NCBI RefSeq assembly: GCF_002531575.1
Contig: NZ_NWTI01000002.1
Span: 310,001-374,000, forward strand
Reading direction: 5' to 3'
DNA from: Bradyrhizobium sp. Y36
GTDB taxonomy: Bacteria; Pseudomonadota; Alphaproteobacteria; Rhizobiales; Xanthobacteraceae
Length of the DNA: 64,000 nt
In this document: positions 52,174 to 60,625 of the stretch, in pieces
Position numbering within the stretch: position 1 is the first letter of the stretch
Layout: each line of letters starts with the position of its first letter
Translations under genes and position numbers: made by a program
Notes under the pieces: model-generated
Seen by the model: the letters and a program-made list of their open reading frames with translations, nothing else
Told to the model about the DNA's origin: nothing
The model's database searches: none

Positions 52174-52959
52174 CTAAACCGGCTTGCCGGTATACGGCAT
52201 CGACGCCGTCAGGCCGCCATCCACCGGGAAGGCCTGGCCGTTGACGTACGACGCCTCGTCGCTGGCCAGAAACAGGCCCATCGCCGCGAGCTCGTGCGGC
52301 TGGCCGGGGCGCTTGAGCGGGTTGAGCTGGCCGATCTTGTCCTGGGTGCCGCGCTCCTTGGCGCGGTCGAAGATCGGCTTGGTCATGCCTGTCTCGATCA
52401 GGCCCGGGCACACCGCGTTGATGCGCACGCCGGTGCCTGTGAGCGAATAGGCCGTGGTCTGCACCAGGCTGATCACGCCCGCCTTGCTCGCGGCATAGGG
52501 ATGTCCGCTGGCACCGGCCTTGAGACCCGCGACGGACGCCGTCAGCACGATCGCACCGGATTGCTGCTTCACCATGTGCGGCATCGCATGCTTCACCGCG
52601 AGGAACGGCCCGATCAGGTTGACGCGCAAGACCTCCTGCCACTGCTCGACGGTCTGCTCGCCGAGCGGGACGAGCCCGCCGGAGATTCCGGCATTGGCCC
52701 AGATCACGTCGAGCCGGCCGTGCGCCTTCACCGCCTTGTCGATGACCGCGATGACGTCCTTTTCGGAGCCGGCATCTGCCATCATGGCTTCAGCAACACC
52801 GCCGGCCTTCTTCACCTCCTCGACCGTCTCCTTCACCGCCTCGGTGCGATCGACCGCGATGAGCTTTGCGCCCTCCCTGGTGAACAGCAGCGCAGCCGCA
52901 CGGCCGATGCCGCTGCCGGCGCCGGTGATGATGACGGATTTGCCTTGCAGGCGGCCCAT
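52174..52959 (-). CDS. Short-chain dehydrogenase/reductase (SDR)
   Basis: The 261-residue protein has T-G-A-G-S-G-I-G-R-A near the start (NAD(P)-binding), A-N-A-G-I-S-G, the catalytic Ser in V-L-T-A-S-V-A-G and Y-A-A-S-K. The C-terminal P-V-D-G-G-L-T is typical of classical SDRs. It is divergent from the histidine phosphatase gene and belongs with a group of acyl-CoA-related genes in this part of the window. The substrate is unknown. Confidence 0.9.
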   Translation of the reverse strand: MGRLQGKSVIITGAGSGIGRAAALLFTREGAKLIAVDRTEAVKETVEEVKKAGGVAEAMMADAGSEKDVIAVIDKAVKAHGRLDVIWANAGISGGLVPLGEQTVEQWQEVLRVNLIGPFLAVKHAMPHMVKQQSGAIVLTASVAGLKAGASGHPYAASKAGVISLVQTTAYSLTGTGVRINAVCPGLIETGMTKPIFDRAKERGTQDKIGQLNPLKRPGQPHELAAMGLFLASDEASYVNGQAFPVDGGLTASMPYTGKPV

Positions 52960-53004
52960 GCGTTTCTCCCTTTGGTGCGCGCGCGACGCTTGCCGCGCGA
53001 CGGA

Positions 53005-53045
53005 ATTTCAAACAAGATTTCAAACGGTAAAGTGTCTTGAGACAC
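53005..53045. promoter_or_regulatory. Direct repeat and palindrome between SDR and phosphatase genes
   Basis: ATTTCAAAC occurs twice with a three-base spacer (53005-53013 and 53017-53025). GTGTCTTGAGACAC follows as a 6+2+6 inverted repeat. TTCAAAC also forms the arms of the TetR operator candidate at 43538. Confidence 0.45.
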
Positions 53046-53092
53046 GTTGCCTACTGACGTACAGCGACATCAGACGGGATGGAAGGGTTTCG

Positions 53093-53791
53093 ATGGCAGG
53101 CGCAGACAAGCCGAATGTGGTCACGACACGATGGTGGTGGGTCCGTCACGCGCCGGTGCGGAATGACGGCGGCAACATCTACGGTCAGAGCGATCTCCCC
53201 TGCGACACCAGCGATACCTATGTTTTCAGCGCTGTTGCCAAGGTGCTGCCACGCAAGGCGGTCTGGTATTCGAGCAATCTGATGCGCACGCACCAGACGG
53301 CGGAAGCGATCTGGGCGGCGGGCTATCCGAAGCCTGCGTCGATGCCATGGGAAGCGGATCTCGCCGAGCAGAATCTCGGAAGATGGCAGGGCATGAACCG
53401 TGCGCAGTTCATCGCCAGCCGTCCGGTCGGTTCGAGCTGGTTCGCCGACATCAACGAGCCCGCGCCCGGCGGCGAAAGCTTCATGGATCTTTACAACCGA
53501 ACCCGCCGTACCGTCGAGCGGATCAACGGCGAGGCCGGCGGGCAGGACATCATCGCGGTCGCGCATGGCGGCACCATCAAGGCGGCGATCGGCCTCGCGC
53601 TGGACGGCCAGGTCGAGCGCGCTTTGTCGTTCGACATCGACAATTGCTCGATCACGCGGCTCGATTATTTCGCAAGCCCCGAGCGCTCGGTCTGGCGGTT
53701 GCCGATGGTCAACCAGCAGCCCTGGATCGCCGATGATGCGCATGCGGCGATGCATCAGCTGGCGGGACCGGAAGTCAAGAAGCTGGCGTGA
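53093..53791 (+). CDS. Histidine phosphatase family protein
   Basis: The 232-residue protein has the phosphohistidine loop W-W-W-V-R-H-A-P-V near the N-terminus, the middle R-T-H-Q-T-A-E-A-I motif and the second catalytic His in V-A-H-G-G-T-I-K. The fold is that of phosphoglycerate-mutase-like phosphatases such as CobC/GpmB. Substrate is not known. It is followed by a hairpin repeat and a second SDR gene. Confidence 0.85.
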   Translation: MAGADKPNVVTTRWWWVRHAPVRNDGGNIYGQSDLPCDTSDTYVFSAVAKVLPRKAVWYSSNLMRTHQTAEAIWAAGYPKPASMPWEADLAEQNLGRWQGMNRAQFIASRPVGSSWFADINEPAPGGESFMDLYNRTRRTVERINGEAGGQDIIAVAHGGTIKAAIGLALDGQVERALSFDIDNCSITRLDYFASPERSVWRLPMVNQQPWIADDAHAAMHQLAGPEVKKLA

Positions 53792-53798
53792 GTTAAGC

Positions 53799-53840
53799 TG
53801 TCATTCCGGGTTCGATGCTTCGCATCACCCCGGAATGACA
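53799..53840. repeat. Hairpin repeat TGTCATTCCGGG
   Basis: TGTCATTCCGGG and CCCGGAATGACA are perfect reverse complements, 12 bases each, with an 18-base loop. It lies just after the phosphatase stop and may act as a terminator. Confidence 0.7.
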
Positions 53841-53871
53841 TTGAATACGAAGATCCATAGGGGAGAGAAAC

Positions 53872-54639
53872 ATGACCTTGTTCGACATGAAGGGGAAAGT
53901 TGCCGTCATCACGGGATCGACGCGCGGCATCGGGCTTGCGATCGCCGAGCGCATGGCCGAGCACGGCGCCAAGGTCGTGATCTCCTCGCGCAAGGCCGAC
54001 GTCTGCGAGCAGGTCGCCAAGGGCATCAACGACAAGTTCGGCAAGGGCACTGCGGTCGCAATCGCCGCGAACATCTCCTCGAAGGAGAACCTGCAAAACC
54101 TCGTCGACGAGAGCAACCGCGCCTTCGGCAAGATCGACGTGCTGGTCTGCAATGCCGCCTCGAACCCGTATTACGGTCCGCTCGCCGGCATCTCCGACGA
54201 CCAGTTCAGGAAGATCCTGGACAACAACATCGTCGCCAACAACTGGCTGATCTCGATGGTGGTGCCGCAGATGATCGAACGCAAGGACGGCTCGGTCATC
54301 ATCGTCTCCTCGATCGGCGGCCTGAAAGGCTCGACCATCCTCGGCGCCTACGCGATCTCGAAAGCCGCGGACATGCAGCTCGCGCGCAACCTCGCCTGCG
54401 AGTACGGCAAGCACAACATCCGCGTGAACTGCATCGCGCCCGGCCTGATCAAGACCGATTTCGCCAAGGCGCTGTGGGACAATCCGGAGAACCTGAAAGC
54501 CTCGACCGCGCGCTCGCCGCTGCTGCGCATCGGCATCCCCGACGAGATCGCCGGCGCGGCCGTGTTCCTGGGATCGAAGGCCGGCGACTTCATGACCGGC
54601 CAGACCATGGTGATCGACGGCGGCGCGACCATCAGCTGA
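53872..54639 (+). CDS. Short-chain dehydrogenase/reductase (SDR)
   Basis: The 255-residue protein has T-G-S-T-R-G-I-G-L-A, V-C-N-A-A-S-N-P, the Ser in I-V-S-S-I-G-G, Y-A-I-S-K-A-A and a C-terminal V-I-D-G-G-A-T. It is a paralogue in type of the SDR at 52.2 kb. GGGAGAG precedes the ATG. It probably acts on a hydroxyacyl or related alcohol in the same catabolic set as the acyl-CoA dehydrogenase. Confidence 0.9.
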   Translation: MTLFDMKGKVAVITGSTRGIGLAIAERMAEHGAKVVISSRKADVCEQVAKGINDKFGKGTAVAIAANISSKENLQNLVDESNRAFGKIDVLVCNAASNPYYGPLAGISDDQFRKILDNNIVANNWLISMVVPQMIERKDGSVIIVSSIGGLKGSTILGAYAISKAADMQLARNLACEYGKHNIRVNCIAPGLIKTDFAKALWDNPENLKASTARSPLLRIGIPDEIAGAAVFLGSKAGDFMTGQTMVIDGGATIS

Positions 54640-54765
54640 CGCGCACGCAGGTGCGAGGATGTGGTTGGGAGAGCCGCTGCGGCGAGGAACCAACCACTTT
54701 CCGGCTCGTTAGCCCGCGCATCCATCGCCGGCCCATATGGCTCGCGAGGGCGAAAAGCGAGACAA

Positions 54766-56730
54766 ATGATCCCCACGGTGATCAAGCCGCAATCTCCCGA
54801 CGACGTCTCCGCAATGGTGTTTACGGTGGGCGCGGCGGTGCTGAGCATCATCATCATCGCGGCCCTTTATCTCGGGCGGGAGATTTTCGTCCCTGTGGCG
54901 TTGGCGATCCTGCTGAGCTTCGTGCTCGCAGGGCCCGTCACGCTGATGCAGCGCCTTCATGTGCCGCGTGCGCTCGCCGTGGTCGGTGTCGTGCTCTTCG
55001 CTTTCGCGATCATTTTCGCCTTGGGCAGTGTGATCGCGACCCAGCTCAACGGCCTGGCGGGCGATCTGCCGAAGTACCAGGCCACGATCCTGTCCAAGAT
55101 CCAGTCGGTGCGCGGCGTGGCGGGGGGCAGCTCCACGCTCGAGCGGGCCGCCGAGATGCTTCAGGACCTCGGCAAGGAGCTCGACAAGCCCAAATCGGTG
55201 GCGCCCGCCAATCCGCTGACCTCGGGCGCCCCGGCCCACCCCGGCGTCAAGCCGGTCCCGGTCGAGGTCTTGCAGCCTGATCCCGGCGCACTGGAGAGCC
55301 TGCGCTCCCTGATCGCCCCCCTGGTATCGCCCCTGGCAACGACAGGGATCATCGTCATCTTCGTGATCTTCATCCTGATTCAGCGCGAGGATCTGCGAAA
55401 TCGCCTGATCCGGCTGGCGGGCTCCCACGATCTGCAACGCACGACTGCGGCGCTCGACGACGCCGCGGCTCGCTTGAGCCGGCTGTTCCTCAATCAACTC
55501 ATGCTCAACACGGGCTTCGGCGTTCTGATCGGCACCGGCCTGTGGCTGATCGGGATTCCCAGCGCGGCGCTATGGGGCATCCTCGCTGCCGTGCTGCGGT
55601 TCGTCCCCTATATCGGCTCGATCATAGCGGCGGCGTTCCCGCTCGCGCTCGCGGTGGCGGTCGACCCGGGCTGGTGGATGCTGGCTTGGACCGCGGCGCT
55701 TTTCTTCGTCATTGAACCGCTGGTCGGGCAGGTCGTCGAACCGCTGTTGTACGGTCGCACCACGGGCCTCTCGCCCGTCGCCGTCGTCGTCTCAGCGACC
55801 TTCTGGACGGCGCTGTGGGGACCGATCGGGCTCATCCTTGCCACGCCTCTCACCGTCTGTCTGGTCGTGCTGGGGCGCCACGTCGAAAGGCTGTCCTTCC
55901 TGGACGTCATGTTCGGCGATCGTCCGGCGCTGTCGCCCCCGGAGATCTTTTATCAGCGGATGCTGGCCGGCGATCCCACGGAAGCTGCCGAGAAGGCCGA
56001 GGAATTCCTCAAGGAGAGGTCGCTCGCTGCCTATTACGACGAGGTCGCGCTCAAGGGCATGCAGCTCGCACAGTCCGATTTCGACCGGGCCGCGCTCGAT
56101 CAGGTCCGGCTCGCGCGCATCCGCGATACCGTGGTTGAATTCGTCGACGATCTCTCGGACCTCGACGACGTTCGCCCGGTCGGAATTGAGCGGACCGAGG
56201 ATGCCGAAGCGGCCGATGCCGTCGAAGGTGTCGCGCCTGCTAAAGACCAGCCCGATATTCCCATCCTCGATGAGACGGCTCTTGCAGAGCAGTTCCGCGG
56301 CGAAAGCGCTGTGCTCTGCATCGGAGGCCGAACCATGCTGGACGAGACCGCCGCGATCATGCTGGCACAATTGTGCCGCGCGCACGGGGTGGGCAGCCGC
56401 GTCGAAGGGCCGGACGCGTTGTCGACCGCCAACATCTTCCGCCTCGATACGACAGGCGTGAAGCTGGTCTGCTTGAGCTATATCGGCATCACCAGTCCCG
56501 CGCATCTGCGCTACGCGGTGCGACGGCTTCGCCGCAAGCTGCCGCAGGCATCCATCATGGTTGGATGCTGGGCGGAGGGTGTCGCAAACATCGACGAACT
56601 GGGGGAGTCCGCCAAGGCCGATCTGTTCGCCACCTCGCTGCGCGAAGCGGCGCAGATTGTCGTCTCCATGGCACAAGGCCAAGCGGGCTCCGCGTCTGTC
56701 GCGGAGCCTGCCCTGTTGGCGCGCGCCTGA
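54766..56730 (+). CDS. AI-2E family transporter with long C-terminal domain
   Basis: The 654-residue product has the PerM/AI-2E membrane core (about 1-390, eight hydrophobic helices, with LAILLSFVLAGPVTLM at TM2 and a P-Y-I-G-S-I motif). It then has about 260 extra residues. Part of that (AVLCIGGRTMLDETAAIMLA, GVKLVCLSYIGITSPAHLRY) is alpha/beta and looks like a small Rossmann or B12-binding-like domain. Typical family members are near 350 residues. The extension may regulate transport. AI-2 export itself is not implied by the family name. Confidence 0.82.
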   Translation: MIPTVIKPQSPDDVSAMVFTVGAAVLSIIIIAALYLGREIFVPVALAILLSFVLAGPVTLMQRLHVPRALAVVGVVLFAFAIIFALGSVIATQLNGLAGDLPKYQATILSKIQSVRGVAGGSSTLERAAEMLQDLGKELDKPKSVAPANPLTSGAPAHPGVKPVPVEVLQPDPGALESLRSLIAPLVSPLATTGIIVIFVIFILIQREDLRNRLIRLAGSHDLQRTTAALDDAAARLSRLFLNQLMLNTGFGVLIGTGLWLIGIPSAALWGILAAVLRFVPYIGSIIAAAFPLALAVAVDPGWWMLAWTAALFFVIEPLVGQVVEPLLYGRTTGLSPVAVVVSATFWTALWGPIGLILATPLTVCLVVLGRHVERLSFLDVMFGDRPALSPPEIFYQRMLAGDPTEAAEKAEEFLKERSLAAYYDEVALKGMQLAQSDFDRAALDQVRLARIRDTVVEFVDDLSDLDDVRPVGIERTEDAEAADAVEGVAPAKDQPDIPILDETALAEQFRGESAVLCIGGRTMLDETAAIMLAQLCRAHGVGSRVEGPDALSTANIFRLDTTGVKLVCLSYIGITSPAHLRYAVRRLRRKLPQASIMVGCWAEGVANIDELGESAKADLFATSLREAAQIVVSMAQGQAGSASVAEPALLARA

Positions 56731-56733
56731 ACG

Positions 56734-57957
56734 CTACTCCACCGCCGCGTAAACCAGATCCCGCACCAGGGTGCGCGTGTAGTCGCGCTGGCCGGGGCCC
56801 TGGCTCATGAACACTGCGCACAGATCCTCCTTCGGATCGATCCAGAAGAACGTCCCGGCGATGCCGCTCCAGAAATACTGGCCGACGCTGCCGGGGAAGG
56901 GGGCGATGCCGGCCTCGCGGCGCACGGCGAAGCCGAGGCCGAAACCGTGGCCGGGCGAGAGCAGGGTGCCATTCGTCACAACGTGCGGCCCGAGGTGATC
57001 GGACGCCATCAGCTCCAGCGTCTTGCGGCCGATGATCCTGTTGCCGTCGAGCGTGCCGCCATTGCGCAGCATCAGGCAGAAGCGGGCATAGTCCATCGTG
57101 GTCGAGACCAGGCCGCCGCCGCCGGATTCCATCACCGGCTGCTCGAGCATATTGAAGAGCGCGACCTTGTCGCCGGTCCAGGGATCGGCCGCGAACGGCT
57201 CGGCAAGCCGGCCGGCATTGGCCTCCGAGGTCGAGAAAGCGGTCTCGGCCATCTGCAGCGGTGCGAGCACGCGCTCGGTGAGGAACGTGCCGAGCGACTT
57301 GCCGCTGACGACCTCGATGATGCGGCCGAGGATGTCGGTGGAGCGGCTGTAGTTGAACTCCGCGCCGGGCTGGCAGACCAGCGGGAAGCTCGCCACCAAT
57401 GCGGCATGCTCGGCATTGCTGATCTTGCGGCTGCGGACGCGGGAGTCCTGGTAGAGCTTGTGCACGGGGCCGTCGCCCTGATGCTCGTAGGTGAGCCCCG
57501 AGGTGTGGCGCAGCAGGTCCTGCACGGTCATCGGCCGCGTCGGCGGCACCAGCTCCAGCTTGCCGTCCCTGACGATTCCGACCTGCTGGCGCGCAAACTC
57601 CGGAATGAATTTGGCGACGGCGTCGCTGAGCAGGAGGTGGCCGTCCTCGACCAGCGCCATGATGGCGACCGAGACGATGGGCTTGGTCATCGAGAAGATC
57701 CGGAAGATCGAGTCCCGCGTCATCGACGCGGCGGCCGCCGGGCTCTGCTTGCCGAGCGCCTCGAACCAGCCGACCTGGCCGCGCCTCGCCACCAGCACGG
57801 TCGCGCCGGGAATGGTTCCCTTGTCGATCTCGCGCTTGAAGGCGTCCGACATGGCCTGCAGGCGCGGCCGCGACAGGCCGAGCGTCTCCGGCCTTGCCTC
57901 CGGCAAGGGCGGGGTCAGCGGCGTCGAGGTGGCTTTCGTGGCGGCTTGGGCGTTCAT
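56734..57957 (-). CDS. Serine hydrolase, beta-lactamase/esterase EstB family
   Basis: The 407-residue product has S-M-T-K (S89-K92) and a second-motif Tyr in F-N-Y-S-R-S, typical of family VIII esterases and D-aminopeptidases. H-G-F-G-L-G-F lies near the third motif. The leader MNAQAATKATSTPLTPPLPE shows no export signal. GGGAGG precedes the ATG. It probably is a cytoplasmic esterase; the substrate is unknown. Confidence 0.87.
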   Translation of the reverse strand: MNAQAATKATSTPLTPPLPEARPETLGLSRPRLQAMSDAFKREIDKGTIPGATVLVARRGQVGWFEALGKQSPAAAASMTRDSIFRIFSMTKPIVSVAIMALVEDGHLLLSDAVAKFIPEFARQQVGIVRDGKLELVPPTRPMTVQDLLRHTSGLTYEHQGDGPVHKLYQDSRVRSRKISNAEHAALVASFPLVCQPGAEFNYSRSTDILGRIIEVVSGKSLGTFLTERVLAPLQMAETAFSTSEANAGRLAEPFAADPWTGDKVALFNMLEQPVMESGGGGLVSTTMDYARFCLMLRNGGTLDGNRIIGRKTLELMASDHLGPHVVTNGTLLSPGHGFGLGFAVRREAGIAPFPGSVGQYFWSGIAGTFFWIDPKEDLCAVFMSQGPGQRDYTRTLVRDLVYAAVE

Positions 57958-58090
57958 GGAGCCTCCCGGACTCTTGTTCTTGGTTGATCGGGAAAGTGTG
58001 GCTCAGAAGCCCCGTGAAGAACAGATGCATTCGGCGCGGTGACATCTGCAGCAAACGCTCGGCATCGGGCCTTGCGCTCGGAAATACAAT

Positions 58091-58252
58091 TTGCGGGCTG
58101 CGTCACCGCCCTCGCTCGATACCGGACAGGGGATCGTTGGGGCGGCGGTGCAGGCTGCGATCGACAATGGCGCGGGGCCAACCCCGGTGGACAAGGTGAG
58201 CGTGCGCTACGGGGAGATCTACCGGAACTGGCTGTTGAAGGACGGGGCCTAG
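58091..58252 (+). CDS. Possible short hypothetical frame
   Basis: A TTG-started frame of 53 residues ends VSVRYGEIYRNWLLKDGA and has an ordered amino-acid mix with a helix-like middle (GAAVQAAIDNGAG). It lacks a ribosome site and an ATG/GTG start in frame. It could be the remnant of a longer gene or pure chance. It sits in the 390-base gap before tRNA-Trp, which otherwise shows no gene. Confidence 0.25.
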   Translation: MRAASPPSLDTGQGIVGAAVQAAIDNGAGPTPVDKVSVRYGEIYRNWLLKDGA

Positions 58253-58347
58253 CGCGAAGTACGGGCATGGCACTCGCTTCGCTCTTGCAATCCGGCCGCG
58301 CTCTGTGCTTGAAAGCGGCCCTGATCCGGGGGCGACCCCGGGTCCGT

Positions 58348-58423
58348 AGGAGTGTAGCTCAATTGGTAGAGCACCGGTCTCCAAAACCGGGGGTCGCAGG
58401 TTCGAGCCCTGCCACTCCTGCCA
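58348..58423 (+). tRNA. tRNA-Trp (anticodon CCA)
   Basis: AGGAGTG pairs with CACTCCT, followed by G and the encoded CCA. The anticodon loop is CTCCAAA (CCA). The D arm GCTC-AATTGGTA-GAGC and T arm GCAGG-TTCGAGC-CCTGC are intact. The length is 76 bases. Confidence 0.95.
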
Positions 58424-58538
58424 GTAAAATCAATCACTTAGGTCAAATGCTGGCAGGATAGGGACGAGGCGTCCCGCGGGCGAGGCGCCACGCGTAGGCT
58501 ATCCGCTTGAGATCCGGGGTCAGCAGGCCAGGCGTCGC

Positions 58539-59300
58539 CTAGCGCGCCGTGGCCCGTTCCCCGTCGGTCGGAACCTGGCTACGATCAACGTCCCGGATCG
58601 GAACGCGGCGCAGCAGCGAGACGATGGTGCCGCCGAGCTCGACATAGGTGCGCAGCCGCAGCGCACGGGAGGAGCCCTTCAGCTCCGCGTTCAGGCTCAC
58701 GGGCACCTGGACGTAGGTGAGGCCGAGCTGGAGCAGCGAGATCAGGGCGCAGATCTGATAGCCATAGCCATCGGCCTTGACCGCGATCTGGCGCAGCCAT
58801 TTCACGGGGTAGACGATCATGCTGTGGTAGTCGGACAGCCAGAAGCCGAACAGGCAGTTCAGGATGAACCGCAGCGAATGCGACTGCAACGAGCGGTTGA
58901 CCGAGCGGTCCGACTGGTTGTCGCGATAGGTGATGACGAGGTCGGCGGCGCCCGCCGCCTTGAACATCCGGGCAATACCCTCGTTCTGGAAGGCATGGTC
59001 GCCGGGAATGAGCGTGATGGCATCGAATTTCGCGCGCGACAGGGCATATTCGAAGCCCGCACCGACACCGCGGGGCTCGGCGTTGTGCTGCACGATGATG
59101 CGCGGCTCGCCGGCCGCGAACTCGTCCATGATCGCGCCGGTGGCGTCGGTGCTGCCGTCGTCGATCAGGAAAATCTCGAAATCGTCAAGCAGGTCGCGGG
59201 CAAGCGGCAGCACGCCGTCGATGGTGTCGGCGATCTTGTCCTGCTCGTTCAGTGCAGGGATGACGATCGTAAGCCGTTTTGCCGCCCTGGAAGGTGTCAT
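58539..59300 (-). CDS. Family 2 glycosyltransferase (polyprenyl-phosphate sugar type)
   Basis: The 253-residue protein begins L-T-I-V-I-P-A-L-N-E-Q-D-K and has F-L-I-D-D-G-S-T-D-A-T and I-P-G-D-H-A-F in the GT2 sugar-nucleotide positions. The C-terminal part has one or two hydrophobic segments (QICALISLLQLGLTYVQVPV). It resembles dolichyl-phosphate-mannose-type transferases. The neighbours make a surface-glycan role likely. Confidence 0.85.
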   Translation of the reverse strand: MTPSRAAKRLTIVIPALNEQDKIADTIDGVLPLARDLLDDFEIFLIDDGSTDATGAIMDEFAAGEPRIIVQHNAEPRGVGAGFEYALSRAKFDAITLIPGDHAFQNEGIARMFKAAGAADLVITYRDNQSDRSVNRSLQSHSLRFILNCLFGFWLSDYHSMIVYPVKWLRQIAVKADGYGYQICALISLLQLGLTYVQVPVSLNAELKGSSRALRLRTYVELGGTIVSLLRRVPIRDVDRSQVPTDGERATAR

Positions 59301-59444
59301 CTTATGCCGCCCGCTGCAGGCCACTCTTTTACCGGTGGAACCCTGGCGCAACTCTAGGTCATCTGGGCGGGGCGAACAATAAGGGGCCCGCAGATATGCC
59401 CTGCACAACCGGCAGGAAACCGGCGACCTGTGTGTTCCCTGCAA

Positions 59445-59954
59445 CTAGTCGGAGGAAAAATCGTAAAGACTGGTGTCGCCGATGCCGAAGGCGCGGCGCA
59501 GCTGTCCGACGCGGCCTGCCATGCTCCGTCCTGCCGCCGTCGCGGCGAAGTGCGAACCGACCGGCTCGACCAGGCCGCTGTCGACCAGGTTTCCAATTCG
59601 CCCCTGGAACAGAGCTGGAACCTGCCGTTCGACGATGTCGGAAAGCGGAGCTCTCCGCTCGGACCGGCCGACGAGGCTGAGCAGAATGTCCAGCGAGACC
59701 GATTTGTAAACTGCGCCAAAAGCGAAAACATAGCCCATGACGCAAAATCCGAAAATCGACGCGGCGTCCCAATACTGAAACTGCGCGACGACGAAAACCC
59801 CGAGCATCACGCCGAGACCATGGGTGACGATCGCGGCGATCGCGAGCAGGGTCACGGGTGCAACGGTCCATCCGCGCGCGCGGGCCGTCAGCTGCAGGGC
59901 AGGCGACAGCAGGGCGAAGGTGACGGCGGCGAGGAATCCGACAACGAAGGACAT
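59445..59954 (-). CDS. Four-span membrane protein with winged-helix-like tail
   Basis: The 169-residue product has about four hydrophobic helices in the first 95 residues. A cytoplasmic C-terminal part of about 70 residues (SDIVERQVPALFQGRIGNLV, DSGLVEPVGSHF) has the look of a winged helix. The gene is nine bases from a second gene of the same plan. This arrangement of membrane segments plus DNA-binding-like tail is unusual. Function is unknown. Confidence 0.65.
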   Translation of the reverse strand: MSFVVGFLAAVTFALLSPALQLTARARGWTVAPVTLLAIAAIVTHGLGVMLGVFVVAQFQYWDAASIFGFCVMGYVFAFGAVYKSVSLDILLSLVGRSERRAPLSDIVERQVPALFQGRIGNLVDSGLVEPVGSHFAATAAGRSMAGRVGQLRRAFGIGDTSLYDFSSD

Positions 59955-59963
59955 CGTGGCCGC

Positions 59964-60470
59964 TCACCCGAGGCCCGTCGACAGACGAACGAATTTGACG
60001 AGACGCGCGACCGCCACGCCCTTCGTCGTCGGAGCCAGCTTGCCGTCCGCGATGGTCAACATCCCCGCGCCGACCAGGAGCTTCAGGCGATTGTGCGTGA
60101 AGGTGCCGAGATCGCCGCCCTGCATGTAGGCCACGGCCCATTGCTCCAGGGTGAGGGGACGCCCGGCCTTATCGAGGGCCGTGAGCAGCGTCAGCGTGAA
60201 GCCCCAGGCCAGCAGGCTGAACAGGATGTAGAAAAACATCATCGCCGTCGCCAGCAGGAACAGGCCGCCAACGACGTCGTCGAGATGGCGTTGACCGGGA
60301 AGCGCGACGCAGGCGATCGCGTAGAGGGCCAGGATGCTGACGCAGCCGAGCCGGAAGCGGCGGCCGGATCCGCCGGTGGCGGCGATACGCGCATAGCACA
60401 GCAACAGCAGCGGCAGCGCAGCACTGAGACCAATCGCAGCAGCTTGCGCGGGGCCCGGTAGCATGTTCAT
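59964..60470 (-). CDS. Membrane protein with winged-helix-like tail, partner of the preceding gene
   Basis: The 168-residue product has about three to four hydrophobic segments and a C-terminal tail (TLEQWAVAYMQGGDLGTFTH, then NRLKLLVGAGMLTIADGKLA) like a winged helix. The two adjacent genes run in the same direction and are probably co-transcribed; they share no obvious sequence identity beyond the plan. Divergent to a polytopic membrane protein gene. Confidence 0.65.
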   Translation of the reverse strand: MNMLPGPAQAAAIGLSAALPLLLLCYARIAATGGSGRRFRLGCVSILALYAIACVALPGQRHLDDVVGGLFLLATAMMFFYILFSLLAWGFTLTLLTALDKAGRPLTLEQWAVAYMQGGDLGTFTHNRLKLLVGAGMLTIADGKLAPTTKGVAVARLVKFVRLSTGLG

Positions 60471-60625
60471 TGCGGAAAATCGTCCCGGACGCCTCTCAGG
60501 CCCTGCCAGTGCAGGAGTCTATAGGAGGTCGCATTTTTCGGGTCAAGGGAGCCCGTCATGGTCGCTCTTGCGGACCTCAATCGGGCGTGCGAATCCTTGT
60601 CGGCGATGCCGTTCCTCCCTCCGAG

